A stretch of DNA of 64,000 bases from Psychrobacter sp. APC 3426. Its GTDB lineage: Bacteria > Pseudomonadota > Gammaproteobacteria > Pseudomonadales > Moraxellaceae. The notes below the pieces were generated by a model, which saw nothing but the letters and a program-made list of their open reading frames with translations, ran no database searches and was not told the DNA's origin. The DNA lies in the NCBI RefSeq assembly GCF_030408035.1, contig NZ_JASDCF010000017.1:1-64000 (forward strand), given 5' to 3'. Below are positions 43,562 through 55,180 of the stretch, one piece after another (position 1 is the first letter of the stretch; each line of letters begins with the position of its first letter). The translations under genes were made by a program, and so were the position numbers.

Positions 43562-44814
43562 TTACCCTCTCCTCGGTAAGTGGTCATGGTTTTTAGCACT
43601 TTCACGCCAGTAGAAACGCTGCCATTGACATCGTTGCTCTCATTATTGGTCGCCTGAACCTGATTGCTTGCGTCTCGATAACCAATAAGTTCATTAAAAT
43701 GCTCACATAGTTCGCCTGCTTTGGCATGTCGACACCAGACAGCATCACCAATCTTTAGATCACTATCACCCTTAGTAGCTTTTTTGCCAACTTTACTAAG
43801 CATCATGGGTGTTTGTACTTCCCCAAAACCTTCGTCATTTAATAGAGTTAAATTGGAGGGATAATGCACAACAGGGGCTTTATCTATTCCTATGGCACCT
43901 GAGGCGATGAAGCCACCACCGTGACAAGTAATCACGCCTTTTTCAGGCTGGCGCGTGACAGGTAATACAAAGCCAGCAGCTGGCTGAAATGCCGCCATAC
44001 TGTCCATATAATCAAAATATGCAGGTTTATAATATGCTGACCCTACGGTGATTTCGGTAATCTCAGGCTGGCTTGAGGTAAAGTCCATACTACCGCTACC
44101 ACCGCCATTGACGAGTTGTAGCTCATAGCCTTGCTTCTTAAGCCAATTCACAATTGAACCACGGCGCTGACTGACTTGTTTTTGCGAGCGGTTTTTTAAC
44201 AGACGAATAGCAGGTGTCAGTAGTGCTTTGCCTGGTAAATGCTCAGGCAAGCCAGCAATTTGTGCCTCATAACCCATCGCTGCACAGACATTCACATTGG
44301 CTGATTTTTTAATATGCTTAAGCAATGTTTTCACATCTTTTTTACTCAGTAATGCGGAGCGCTTAGTACCGAAATACAGTTTTGGCAACGGCATCGACAT
44401 ATTAATATCAAGACAGATATCAATGACCGTCTCATTTTCTTGAGCGACTCGGTTTAGCATATCTACATGCTCAGGACGATCAACCATCCAAATCATGGTT
44501 GCGCCCTGCTTCGTATATTGAAACGTTTTTTTAACGCTGATCATATCCAAGGTTGGATAAGCGCAAAGAATATTATCAAAACCATTCTCAAGCAGATACA
44601 CTGACTCGTCGGCCGCATAGGACATGAGGCCGATGAAATTAGGAGAGTTCGCTTTTATATAGTGTAGTACATCAGTGGAACGAATAGACTTGGTGGCTAA
44701 GCGTAGATTGACGGCTTGGGTCTTTTGATTGACGAGTGCAATATTATGATCAAGAGCATCCATATCAAGCCATGCACTCGGTGTTTTGGGTGGAGAGATT
44801 TGTGCAAAATCCAT
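43549..44814 (-). CDS. PLP-dependent alanine-racemase-fold protein (amino acid deaminase/aldolase type)
   Basis: A 421-residue fold-III PLP enzyme related to D-threonine aldolase and D-serine dehydratase. The N-terminal barrel begins PSAWLDMDALDHNIALV; the PLP lysine is Lys42 in RLATKSIRS. GYEAQIAG, VNGGGSGSMDF and EITVGSAYYKPAYFD form the phosphate and metal surroundings. The C-terminal beta domain includes TCHGGGFIASGA and WCRHAKAGELCEHFNEL, with a His/Cys pair like the metal ligands of D-serine dehydratases. ATG 44814 is preferred over 44844 because AAGGAA precedes it. It overlaps the lactone oxidase gene downstream; PLP-supplying pdxH lies close by on the downstream side of neither unit's terminator. 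Confidence 0.85.
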   Translation of the reverse strand: MDFAQISPPKTPSAWLDMDALDHNIALVNQKTQAVNLRLATKSIRSTDVLHYIKANSPNFIGLMSYAADESVYLLENGFDNILCAYPTLDMISVKKTFQYTKQGATMIWMVDRPEHVDMLNRVAQENETVIDICLDINMSMPLPKLYFGTKRSALLSKKDVKTLLKHIKKSANVNVCAAMGYEAQIAGLPEHLPGKALLTPAIRLLKNRSQKQVSQRRGSIVNWLKKQGYELQLVNGGGSGSMDFTSSQPEITEITVGSAYYKPAYFDYMDSMAAFQPAAGFVLPVTRQPEKGVITCHGGGFIASGAIGIDKAPVVHYPSNLTLLNDEGFGEVQTPMMLSKVGKKATKGDSDLKIGDAVWCRHAKAGELCEHFNELIGYRDASNQVQATNNESNDVNGSVSTGVKVLKTMTTYRGEGKCFH

Positions 44815-45000
44815 GTTACTTTCCTTGTAGCAGCTGTTAGACACAGTCCTGTGTCTTCTTCTCTTCTATCATTATGGTCGTTCAACACGCATAAATCAGC
44901 ATCATAGTGTGAACTGAGAGTATCAGACAGTCAAGCACCCTACCGATAAAATAGAACACTTGTCAGATATTTCATGCCAACTATATTTAATGATGCCAAT

Positions 45001-45035
45001 AAAAAAACCCAAGATAAACTTGAGTTTTTTATAGA
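45001..45035 (-). terminator. Terminator of pdxH
   Basis: On the minus strand AACTCAAG / CTTGGGTT pairs with one G-U over a 5-nt loop and is followed by a T7 run. It ends the pdxH transcript before the aldolase gene. Confidence 0.75.
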
Positions 45036-45079
45036 ACATTATTGAATGACGATTAGGGTGTGTCCTAGCCAATAAACAG

Positions 45080-45739
45080 TTATGGTAATAAACGCTTGGT
45101 CGTCCAGCTTTCTGCACCAGCTTTACCTTCTTGCGTATAGACAATGCGGTCATGCATACGGCTAGCACGACCTTGCCAAAACTCAATACTTTCTATGGCA
45201 ATCTCATAACCACCCCAAAACTCTGGTGTAGGCACTTGAGTGTTTTTAGGATACTCGCTTTGTAATTTCTCAAAAGTCTGTTCCATCACTTCCCGATTAG
45301 CAACCGCACCACTTTGCGGCTGACTGACCCACGCACCTACTTGACTGTCATGTGGGCGCTTTTGAAAGTATGACGCAGATTTATCAGCATCTATTTTAGC
45401 AATATGTCCACTGATACGAATCTGACGTTCAAGCTCATGCCAAAAGAACAATACCTCTGCATTTGGGTTTTCTGCAATATCTTGTCCTTTGGCACTTTCA
45501 TAATTGGTATAAAAAACGATACCCGTATCTGTAATCTCGCGTAGCAATACAATACGTACGCTAGGTTTGTGGTCCGCACCGCAAGTGGCCAAACTCATCG
45601 CATATGGCTCTTGTACTTTTTGCTCGATTGCCTCGTTCATCCATGTGCTCAACAGCTCAAATGGTGAGGCTGGAACCGACTGTTGATCAAGCTCGCCTTT
45701 TTCATATGAGAGTCGTTGATCGCTAAAGTCCATGCTCAT
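45080..45739 (-). CDS. pdxH: Pyridoxamine/pyridoxine 5'-phosphate oxidase
   Basis: PdxH is an FMN enzyme that makes pyridoxal 5'-phosphate from the pyridoxine and pyridoxamine phosphates. The 219-residue protein carries AMSLATCGADHKPSVRIVLL, GIVFYTNYESAKGQDIAENP, VLFFWHELERQIRISG, and the C-terminal FWQGRASRMHDRIVY plus WTTKRLLP, all diagnostic. The start ATG 45739 has AGGAA at the right distance; ATG 45733 is a close alternative. It lies upstream of the PLP-dependent aldolase-like gene but is separated from it by a terminator, so proximity rather than an operon is all that links them. Confidence 0.97.
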   Translation of the reverse strand: MSMDFSDQRLSYEKGELDQQSVPASPFELLSTWMNEAIEQKVQEPYAMSLATCGADHKPSVRIVLLREITDTGIVFYTNYESAKGQDIAENPNAEVLFFWHELERQIRISGHIAKIDADKSASYFQKRPHDSQVGAWVSQPQSGAVANREVMEQTFEKLQSEYPKNTQVPTPEFWGGYEIAIESIEFWQGRASRMHDRIVYTQEGKAGAESWTTKRLLP

Positions 45740-45796
45740 TGATATTCCTTATTTTTATAGTATTACATGATCTTAATAATGTTATATGAGCCATCA

Positions 45797-47167
45797 TTAG
45801 CCCAATACTGCTTTGATTTTATCAGCGAGATCATTTGCCATTACATCACATTCTATCTCATCATCAGACTCAACCATAACCCGAATCATAGGCTCTGTGC
45901 CAGACTGACGGATGAGCAATCGACCACGACCTTCCAAGGTGGCTTGCGCTTTATCAAATTCAGCGACCAGTTCTTCATGCTCAAATGGATCTTGCATATG
46001 AGACAATCGCACATTGACCAGTTTTTGTGGCAACACCTCAAACCCTTCGACAAGATCACTAAGCGCGCGACCACGTGCCTGCATAACTGCTAGTACTTGT
46101 AACCCCGCGATAATAGCATCACCTGTACGGCTCTTATCTAGACACAAAATATGACCAGATGGCTCGCCGCCAAGTATCCAACCGTTGGCCTCGAGGTCTT
46201 TCATGACGTAGCGGTCGCCTACCTTTGCACGGGTAAACTTAATGTCTGCGGCTTTCAAGGCGAGCTCTAAACCCATATTACTCATCAGTGTACCAACCAC
46301 ACCTTCAGCCTTTGTGTGACCTTGAGTCGCCAGTACATACAAGATACCATCACCATCGACCAGCTCGCCCTTCTCATCAACCATTACGATACGATCACCA
46401 TCGCCATCTAAAGCAATACCGACATCCGCTTCATGCTTGATGACTGCTTCTTGTAAGCTTTTTGGATTGGTTGAACCACAATTGGCATTGATATTGATGC
46501 CATCAGGCGTGTTATGAATGGCAATCACATTGGCACCCAGCTCTCGCATGACTCTTGGTGCCACGCTATAGCCTGCGCCATTGGCACAATCAACCACAAC
46601 GGTCAGATGGCCAAGGTCATATTGATAAGGAAAGCTGCCTTTACAGAACTCTATGTAGCGACCTTTGGCGTCATTGATTCGATTGTTTTTACCAAGCTTG
46701 GCAGGATCAAGAATAGGCATGATGGTGTTGTTATCAGCTTCAGAAGCACTCATTATCGCGGTCAATTTATCATTGATGGCAGTTTGCATCACATCCGTGA
46801 GCTTTTTGCCATCACCTGAGAAAAACTTGATGCCATTATCATAATAAGGGTTGTGCGACGCTGAAATGACAACGCCGGCATCTGCATGGAAGCTACGCGT
46901 TAAATGAGCAATGGCAGGAGTTGGTAGAGGACCAAGCATATGGACGTCAACACCCGCTGCGTTAAAGCCTGCTTGTAGCGCCCCTTCGATGACATAACCG
47001 GATAAACGCGTGTCTTTACCAATCACCACACTAGGTCTGCGTGCAGGATTGTCATTATTTTCTATGAGTACGCGCCCAGTCACATAGCCCAGTTTCAAAA
47101 TAAAATCAGGTGTGATCGGTAATTCACCAAATTTTCCACGAATCCCATCAGTGCCAAAATAGCTCAT
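45797..47167 (-). CDS. glmM: Phosphoglucosamine mutase
   Basis: GlmM interconverts glucosamine 6-phosphate and glucosamine 1-phosphate for UDP-GlcNAc and cell-wall synthesis. The 456-residue product has [13 protein letters not shown] at the N-terminus, the phosphoserine loop [18 protein letters not shown] with Ser104, the metal loop [21 protein letters not shown], and the phosphate-binding [14 protein letters not shown] near the C-terminus. The longer frame from 47203 is set aside because ATG 47167 gives the family start. It lies 57 bases upstream of pdxH with no terminator between, so the two may be cotranscribed. Confidence 0.97.
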   Translation of the reverse strand: MSYFGTDGIRGKFGELPITPDFILKLGYVTGRVLIENNDNPARRPSVVIGKDTRLSGYVIEGALQAGFNAAGVDVHMLGPLPTPAIAHLTRSFHADAGVVISASHNPYYDNGIKFFSGDGKKLTDVMQTAINDKLTAIMSASEADNNTIMPILDPAKLGKNNRINDAKGRYIEFCKGSFPYQYDLGHLTVVVDCANGAGYSVAPRVMRELGANVIAIHNTPDGININANCGSTNPKSLQEAVIKHEADVGIALDGDGDRIVMVDEKGELVDGDGILYVLATQGHTKAEGVVGTLMSNMGLELALKAADIKFTRAKVGDRYVMKDLEANGWILGGEPSGHILCLDKSRTGDAIIAGLQVLAVMQARGRALSDLVEGFEVLPQKLVNVRLSHMQDPFEHEELVAEFDKAQATLEGRGRLLIRQSGTEPMIRVMVESDDEIECDVMANDLADKIKAVLG

Positions 47168-47245
47168 TATGCAAGTTCCCCAAGTATAAAAATGAAAAGC
47201 CACACGTATACGCAGGCGAAAGAATTTATGGCTCTATTTTACAAA

Positions 47246-47287
47246 GAAAAACAGTCAACAATGACTGGGCATTGTTGACTGTTTGTA
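47246..47287 (-). terminator. Terminator of guaB
   Basis: The perfect 15-bp stem AAACAGTCAACAATG / CATTGTTGACTGTTT has a 6-nt loop, with TTTTTCTTTG following on the minus strand. Confidence 0.88.
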
Positions 47288-47363
47288 TCTCAAATAACTA
47301 TGTTTTAGGCTCACGATTTTGAATATGACTTGCTATCCATCACACACAACCATGAGATACAAA

Positions 47364-49223
<1,860 letters not shown>

Positions 49224-51242
49224 CTATTCATCCTTATTTTTTACAATCAAACGTTCTGCTGGTAGATAAGACTTTTGCTCACGGTACAGATAGTTAAGCA
49301 TTTGTTCGCGCACCTGACACTCTAAGTCAAACGCACTCATAGGTCCGTCAGAGGCTAAGCTACCACGTAATTTGATGGTATTTTCACTGACGGATACGGT
49401 AAGCAGCTCAGGCTCAGTTTCTCCATCCCACAACTCATTTTCTTTGACCAGTTCAACGTATTTTTGGCGAATGGCTTCGATGTTTGCGCCATAGTCGACG
49501 TATAAATAGACCACACAGGTTTGATGCACTTCCGTGTGCGACCAGTTTTCAACGATCTCGGTAATCAGCCTACGCATGGGTACAATTAAGCGGCGTTCAT
49601 CCCATGTCTTGAGCACCGCATAGGTATAGCGCAAATCCTCAATCGTCGTCCAATCCCCTTCCATCATGACCGTATCGCCGATACGCACAGGTTGCGTCAC
49701 AGCCACCTGCACGCCTGCGATGATATTCCCCAGTATCGGCTGTGCCGCGATGCCAATCACCACACCAGCAATACCAGCCGAGGTCAATAACGTCTTACCA
49801 AGCCCTTCCATATTGGTAAATTCACTGAGACCTATCCAGATACTGCCCAAAATCATGACGAAGATAAAAACGCGGCGAAATATCGACACATAGGTACGAC
49901 GTCGGCGCTCTTTATCGAAGTGCTCTTCGGCCAGATTTTCAATCTGCATATTCTGATAGCGGTTGGCAAAGAAGTTAATAATACGAATACCAAGCCACAT
50001 GGTGCTAAACACCAAACCTATCCAAATAAGTGGGCGAGTCGATGAGGCAACGGCGTCTAAATAGGGAAAGCCACCTGAAACCAACGTAAAGACCAAAGAG
50101 AAACTGATGGTAAAGGTCAAAGGTACCGTCAGTTTACTGACCAAGTCAGCCACTCCATGCGTACTACCAACATAATTACTGTATTTTTCATCATCGATAT
50201 AACGACTGATGATTTTTTCAGTGCCCTTACTTAGTAACCAGCCGACTCCCATGGTCAATAAGAAAAAAACAGCTAATAATAAAAATTCCCATAGCGCAAT
50301 GCTGAAAATCTGTATTTTTAGCCAGGTAGGCAGGTAACGCTCAAACTCTGCTGGATGATATTGCTCATACAAATTATCAATATTACCGACTGTCTGCGCA
50401 GAAAAAACCCAAACAGGTGCATGATCGTCTACCTGTACTCGTTCCAAATAAATAGGGACTCGGCGCTCACGGTAATCAATATAGCCGAGCTGAATAGAGC
50501 GTCTAGGAATGCCCATCACACTACTGGTATTACCGAGTGGCGGCTCAATCAAACCGTCTGGGCGATCTGGCAAATCATCAAATACATAAAGCTCCCTTTC
50601 AGATAACAAAAAATCCAATCTTTTTGACAGCTCAACCGAACGGCTGCGTTGGTCCTGTTGATCGATTAGATTCATATTAAGTGCATAAGAGGCTAAATCG
50701 TATTGCTGCTTCATCACCGCTGACTGAAAAAACTCCAAAGTCGCCAGGGGCGTGATTAGGTTCGGTGGTTGAGACAACGGGGGCAAACCCACATTGAGCT
50801 TATCTAACACATAGAAACTTTCATTGTATTCGCCCGTCAGTCCTGCATCACCTTGCAACTCACCTGCTTGCTGGACGGCATTACGTTCAGTAGGATCAAA
50901 TATCTCTTCGGCAATCGCAGAGACACTCACCTTCTTATCTGTGATGGTGTTTAGCTGTTGCGTCGCGTACTCGGTCAGACTATCCGGTTTGGTCGATTGC
51001 TGAGCACTAGCTTGCTCGTTTTCACTCTGTGCATGAGCGGGTGCATAAATAGCTGGTATATACACAGCACCGATGACAACAATTAAAAACCCTAACAGCA
51101 GCTGCAGACTCTTAGCGTACATACTTTTAGGCTTTGCACAGACACACTCTACACAACCAAAATCTGCACAGACACAATCATGACTGTTGCAAACTGTCGA
51201 TACCTTGCGACTCTCAGCCGCACTATTTTTCAGAGTATTCAT
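49224..51242 (-). CDS. MscS-family mechanosensitive channel with cysteine-rich N-terminus
   Basis: A 672-residue membrane channel that would release solutes on osmotic downshock. After a cytoplasmic-type head, residues 41-73 form a signal/anchor (YAKSLQLLLGFLIVVIGAVY then APAHAQS). A periplasmic region follows to ~310, then several membrane segments and the MscS core at about 485-530 (AGIAGVVIGIAAQPILGNII, PVRIGDTVMM) and a C-terminal cytoplasmic domain. The first 40 residues contain six cysteines in CxxxxCxCxxxxCxxCxC order (18, 23, 25, 30, 33, 35), which is odd for this family. Starting at Met41 would give a normal signal peptide and drop this head; neither start has a strong ribosome binding site. 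Confidence 0.85.
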   Translation of the reverse strand: MNTLKNSAAESRKVSTVCNSHDCVCADFGCVECVCAKPKSMYAKSLQLLLGFLIVVIGAVYIPAIYAPAHAQSENEQASAQQSTKPDSLTEYATQQLNTITDKKVSVSAIAEEIFDPTERNAVQQAGELQGDAGLTGEYNESFYVLDKLNVGLPPLSQPPNLITPLATLEFFQSAVMKQQYDLASYALNMNLIDQQDQRSRSVELSKRLDFLLSERELYVFDDLPDRPDGLIEPPLGNTSSVMGIPRRSIQLGYIDYRERRVPIYLERVQVDDHAPVWVFSAQTVGNIDNLYEQYHPAEFERYLPTWLKIQIFSIALWEFLLLAVFFLLTMGVGWLLSKGTEKIISRYIDDEKYSNYVGSTHGVADLVSKLTVPLTFTISFSLVFTLVSGGFPYLDAVASSTRPLIWIGLVFSTMWLGIRIINFFANRYQNMQIENLAEEHFDKERRRRTYVSIFRRVFIFVMILGSIWIGLSEFTNMEGLGKTLLTSAGIAGVVIGIAAQPILGNIIAGVQVAVTQPVRIGDTVMMEGDWTTIEDLRYTYAVLKTWDERRLIVPMRRLITEIVENWSHTEVHQTCVVYLYVDYGANIEAIRQKYVELVKENELWDGETEPELLTVSVSENTIKLRGSLASDGPMSAFDLECQVREQMLNYLYREQKSYLPAERLIVKNKDE

Positions 51243-51318
51243 GTTTTCAAAGCCACCAGTCTACGAAAGAATGTTATGTAAAAACTGACCTTAGTCGGTT
51301 CTAAGCTAATGCAATCGG

Positions 51319-51345
51319 CAAAAAAAAGCCAGCGCGATGCTGACT
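51319..51345 (-). terminator. Terminator of cysS
   Basis: Minus-strand GTCAGC / GCTGGC, with one G-U pair and a 5-nt loop, is followed by T8. It lies just downstream of cysS and before the MscS gene. Confidence 0.75.
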
Positions 51346-51381
51346 TAATTTATTACCGTTTGTATACGATGCAGACCACTT

Positions 51382-52842
51382 TTAAGCACGGCGCCATGTC
51401 GTACCAGCACGGCTATCTTCAAGCTCAATGCCCGCTTCTTTGAGCTGCTCACGTATTTCATCAGCACGAGCAAAGTTTTTATTGGTTTTGGCATCTGCAC
51501 GCTCAATGATTAATCCATCAATATCAGCATCGGTTAATCCATCATCTGCTTGATCACCAATCACTGCTTGCAAAAACTGTTGGACTGGCTGCTGTAGAAT
51601 GTTCAGCACTTGTGCCAACGCTTTTAGCTGCTGCGCCAACTGCCATGCAGTATCTACCTCTCCAGCCTTGACAGCTTTATTAATATCACGTGCCAGCCCA
51701 AATAATACGCTAATCGCCGTTGAGCTATTAAAGTCATCATTCATCGCTTTTATAAAGTCTTGTCCAGCATCGCTACTGTAAGCAGTATTTATCAACTCGT
51801 CATTGACTGTCAAAGTCTGCCCTTTTTGCTGCTCGGCTAGCTTTAACGCATTGTATAGTCTGCTTAGGCTATTGTGCGACTCATCTAAGGCACTGTCTGA
51901 AAAATTCACTTGGCTACGATAATGACTCGATAATAAAAAGAAGCGCACCGTTTCAGGCAAGTATTTTGCGGTTACATCGCGAATGGTAAAGAAGTTGCCC
52001 AATGACTTGGACATTTTTTCGCCATCGACATTGATAAAACCAACGTGCATCCAGTTACGCGCGTACTCGCAGCCTGTCGCTGCTTCAGATTGGGCTATCT
52101 CGTTTTCGTGATGCGGGAACTGTAAGTCATGACCACCGCCATGAATATCAAAAGTATTCCCTAGGCATTTGGTCGACATCGCCGAGCACTCAATATGCCA
52201 GCCTGGACGCCCCTGACCCCATGGTGATGCCCACTGCGGCTCATCAGGCTTGGCTGATTTCCAAAGTACAAAGTCAAACGGATTACGCTTATCGTTTTCG
52301 ACATCGACTCGCGAGCCTGCCTGCATATCATCAAGATTACGTTTTGACAATTTGCCGTAATCTGCGAAGCTGTCCACCGCATAATAAACATCACCATTAT
52401 CGCCTGCATACGCATAGTTGCCGGTGACCAGCGTCTCAATCATTTGCTGCATCTCATCGATATGGTCAGTGGCACGCGGCTCAGCATCTGGCATCTCACA
52501 GCCAAGAGCAGTCGCATCCTCGTGCATCGCTTCGATAAAACGCTGAGTCAACGCACTAATATCTTCACCATTCTCGTTGGCGCGAGTGATAATCTTGTCA
52601 TCAATATCGGTAATATTGCGCACATAATTGACGTCATAACCCAATTGCTTAAGCCAGCGCACGACCATATCAAAACCAACCATCACGCGGGCATGACCTA
52701 TATGACAATAATCATAAACGGTCATGCCGCACACATACATGCCTACCTGCCCGGCTTTGAGTGGTTCAAACTGGCGTTTACCGCCAGTCAGTGAATCATA
52801 AATGGCAAGCTGAGACATCGCATCGGCAAGTGGTGTGGTCAT
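51382..52842 (-). CDS. cysS: Cysteinyl-tRNA synthetase
   Basis: A class I aminoacyl-tRNA synthetase charging tRNA-Cys. At 486 residues it has [20 protein letters not shown] with zinc ligand Cys38 and the HIGH motif at 47-50, the further zinc ligands in [14 protein letters not shown] and [29 protein letters not shown], and the C-terminal DALR-like region ending [12 protein letters not shown]. The first eight residues are an extra before [11 protein letters not shown]; an internal start at Met9 is possible. Single-gene transcription unit with its own terminator, convergent with nothing; the adenosyltransferase gene diverges from it 218 bases away. Confidence 0.98.
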   Translation of the reverse strand: MTTPLADAMSQLAIYDSLTGGKRQFEPLKAGQVGMYVCGMTVYDYCHIGHARVMVGFDMVVRWLKQLGYDVNYVRNITDIDDKIITRANENGEDISALTQRFIEAMHEDATALGCEMPDAEPRATDHIDEMQQMIETLVTGNYAYAGDNGDVYYAVDSFADYGKLSKRNLDDMQAGSRVDVENDKRNPFDFVLWKSAKPDEPQWASPWGQGRPGWHIECSAMSTKCLGNTFDIHGGGHDLQFPHHENEIAQSEAATGCEYARNWMHVGFINVDGEKMSKSLGNFFTIRDVTAKYLPETVRFFLLSSHYRSQVNFSDSALDESHNSLSRLYNALKLAEQQKGQTLTVNDELINTAYSSDAGQDFIKAMNDDFNSSTAISVLFGLARDINKAVKAGEVDTAWQLAQQLKALAQVLNILQQPVQQFLQAVIGDQADDGLTDADIDGLIIERADAKTNKNFARADEIREQLKEAGIELEDSRAGTTWRRA

Positions 52843-53060
52843 GGTATAAAAGCCTTTTAATTAGAACAAAATAAATGGAGATAAAATGAAAATATCAGCA
52901 GTATTACGCTTATCAGCAAGCCCAAAATGCCGCTTATCATCCCAAAAATTACTACAATATAAAACTTAACCCATTATCTTAGCGAAAACGGCTGTAAAAT
53001 ACTACAATGAGCGCGCAACTAACACTATTGAAAGATAAAAAACGTTAAGGATATTTGGAC

Positions 53061-53657
53061 ATGGGCAATCGTTTAAGCAAAATATATACGCGTACTGGAG
53101 ATGATGGCAGCACTGGCATGGCTGATGGTAGTCGTGTGAGTAAAGCTGACAACTTATTTAGTGTGATGGGTGACATCGATGAGCTGAACTCGCACATTGG
53201 TCTGATTCGTGCTCAATTGCTACACAATAAAGGACAGTCGATAGGAAAAGAGTTCTCTGCAGCCTTGGTCATCATCCAGCATTTACTCTTTAATATCGGT
53301 GGTGAGCTTGCGATGCCAGAGTATGAAGGCGTCAATGCAAGCCATATTGAATGGCTAGAGCAGCAAATCGATACGATGAATACCACCCTGCCGCCGCTCA
53401 AAGACTTTATATTACCAACCGGTTCAGTATTGGTCAGCCAGCTGCATGTGGCACGAAGTGTCTGTCGACGTGCTGAGCGCCAAGCGGTCTTATTGCAGCA
53501 AGCGCGCCCACAAGCGATTCGCAATACGGCACTGAGCTTCATCAATCGCTTATCTGATTGGTTATTTGTCGCTGCGCGCTTTTGCACTGACCCTGAACAA
53601 GTCTCTGAAGTATTGTGGGACAGTGAAGTATTAAAGACGTTTGCAGATAGTAAGTAA
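53061..53657 (+). CDS. Cob(I)alamin adenosyltransferase, PduO type
   Basis: The enzyme transfers the adenosyl group of ATP to cob(I)alamin, forming coenzyme B12. The 198-residue protein begins MGNRLSKIYTRTGDDGSTGM, the ATP-binding signature of PduO/MMAB enzymes, with DELNSHIGLIRAQ, HLLFNIGGELAMPEY, FILPTGS, HVARSVCRRAERQAV and FINRLSDWLFVAARF following. The frame is open from TTG 53055, but ATG 53061 fits the family and has AAGGA upstream. No B12-dependent enzyme, transport gene or B12 riboswitch is adjacent; it probably serves enzymes encoded elsewhere. Confidence 0.95.
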   Translation: MGNRLSKIYTRTGDDGSTGMADGSRVSKADNLFSVMGDIDELNSHIGLIRAQLLHNKGQSIGKEFSAALVIIQHLLFNIGGELAMPEYEGVNASHIEWLEQQIDTMNTTLPPLKDFILPTGSVLVSQLHVARSVCRRAERQAVLLQQARPQAIRNTALSFINRLSDWLFVAARFCTDPEQVSEVLWDSEVLKTFADSK

Positions 53658-53731
53658 CATTCGACCGTCAACCACTCAAACATTAGCCTGTTCAACAATT
53701 TTTAGAAAAACAATTTTGATAAACACTTATA

Positions 53732-53769
53732 TGAAAACGCCCACCGTGTAAAAGCGGTGGGCGTTTTCA
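53732..53769. terminator. Strong bidirectional terminator
   Basis: The stem TGAAAACGCCCACCG / CGGTGGGCGTTTTCA has an 8-nt loop. It is shared by the adenosyltransferase gene and the converging lipoprotein gene. Confidence 0.92.
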
Positions 53770-53835
53770 TTAGCGATGTAACAACAATATCTTAGCAGCT
53801 CGTTAAAAAGCAGCTGACAAACCAAACCTTATTGC

Positions 53836-54849
53836 TTAATAAGTCGCGCTTTCATCTTCAACGATAATCATATCGATACTTTCATCTTTAGGGACTGCTT
53901 TTGGCGCTGCTTGATTCACTGGCTTTTTGGCTTCAGTAGTCGATGCGGCTGCCGTTGTGTTGCTTTCTGCAGGGGTACTCGAACCAGTATTTGAGCTATT
54001 GGCACTTGAACTATTTTCGGTTGAACGACTGGCACTTGGCTTATTGATAGTGGGTGGCGTCGCAGGCTCAATAGGACGAATCGGTTGAACAGGCGTTACC
54101 GTTCTAGGCTGACGTGCTGGCGCTGATTGATTGTCATTGTTCTGTGCCGCTGAACGGCGACGAGCGTTCTGCTCAGCTGCACGTTGAGCGCGCGCCTCAT
54201 CCATCGCCGACTTGAATACAGACGCTGCCATCACATCGGCTACGACAGTAATCAAGGCTGGTTGACCAGCAATGCGCGTACGTACTTGGCCACCTTGAGT
54301 GCCAACCACATAAGTAAAGGCATCATCAACGAGCATATTATTATTAATGCGAATGTTATTTTGTGCTAGACGAGATTGTAAACTTGGCTGATTATTAGCT
54401 GCTTGTACTTGACTGGCTTGATACAAATCTTCGCTTGGTAGCGTCATGCTCACGCTTGCCTGACAGGTCGTCATACCATTAGCATTGGCTGCTTGTAGCA
54501 CAGCGGCGTTTTGCACATCAATCATAATGCCATTGGTTTTGTCACTGACCACGCCACTCGCTAGGCTAATCTCAGCATCGTTGGCATAGTTAGCAGCCAG
54601 GGTTTGCGCTTGTTGATTGAGCGTATTCTTTAGAGCTGATTTAAGGCGATCTTGCACCATAGGATCATCACAACTGATCGCAGGCGCAACACTATTTTCA
54701 GCATCGACCGTCTCTTGTTCTGTGAGCTCTGCTGGCTGAGTGGTATCTTCCTTCTCTGAGCGATCACAGCCTGCAAGCGCCAAACTACATGCTATGCCAA
54801 TACCAGCAGCTTTCTGCCACTTGCTCAAACTTATATTTGCTACGCTCAT
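53836..54849 (-). CDS. Lipoprotein with low-complexity C-terminal tail, unknown function
   Basis: A 337-residue exported lipoprotein whose signal peptide ends LALAGC (Cys28). The folded part, about 55-215, contains SCDDPMVQDRLKSALKNTL, two further cysteines (SCDD and TTCQASVSM) that may form a disulfide, and VVGTQGGQVRTRIAGQPALI. A helical Arg/Ala/Gln-rich segment follows, then from about 230 a proline-, serine-, threonine- and asparagine-rich tail, ending in an acidic ESIDMIIVEDESATY. The tail could span the periplasm or peptidoglycan. I do not recognise a family. It is divergent from the GDPD gene and has its own terminator. Confidence 0.75.
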   Translation of the reverse strand: MSVANISLSKWQKAAGIGIACSLALAGCDRSEKEDTTQPAELTEQETVDAENSVAPAISCDDPMVQDRLKSALKNTLNQQAQTLAANYANDAEISLASGVVSDKTNGIMIDVQNAAVLQAANANGMTTCQASVSMTLPSEDLYQASQVQAANNQPSLQSRLAQNNIRINNNMLVDDAFTYVVGTQGGQVRTRIAGQPALITVVADVMAASVFKSAMDEARAQRAAEQNARRRSAAQNNDNQSAPARQPRTVTPVQPIRPIEPATPPTINKPSASRSTENSSSANSSNTGSSTPAESNTTAAASTTEAKKPVNQAAPKAVPKDESIDMIIVEDESATY

Positions 54850-55180
54850 ACTAACTCTACTCCCAATTTACAGGTTCGTACCGCCACTGACTGACAGTGT
54901 TCAACATTCAAATCGCAACGCTAGCTGCTACAGATATGAAAACCACATCATTATACGGTGTTTAAATCAAATGGTCATTAGTGTAGCCCATGGATATACA
55001 AATAGTGCCCCTCATTGTGGAAAAAACCTGCGTTTGGTTGCAAAAACATAACAAACATTCGCAGATTTGGACTTTAAAAAGTCATATTCAAAAAAGTACG
55101 GATTGCATCGCAGTTTTTGTTAGACGTCGTTGATATGACGCTATATGATTGGGCATAAAAATCATCGATAATTGGTGCAT
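54850..55180. other. Intergenic region between lipoprotein and GDPD genes
   Basis: This 331-base spacer between divergent genes has no ORF, RNA gene or clear operator. A short hairpin GACTTTaaaAAGTC lies near 55070-55083 and is too small to interpret. Confidence 0.3.

Noticed and set aside
45050..45075. Solitary GGGTGTGTCCTAG stretch resembling the ends of the 31531-31656 element
   Set aside because: Only one end-like sequence is present, and it overlaps the spacer and end of pdxH without a partner repeat.
52843..53060. Cobalamin riboswitch upstream of the adenosyltransferase
   Set aside because: The spacer is only 218 bases, and no B12-box-like conserved core is visible.
53213..53698. 161-codon minus-strand ORF opposite the adenosyltransferase gene
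   Set aside because: Antisense to a well-supported gene; its composition mirrors the codon pattern of the opposite strand and no family is recognised.
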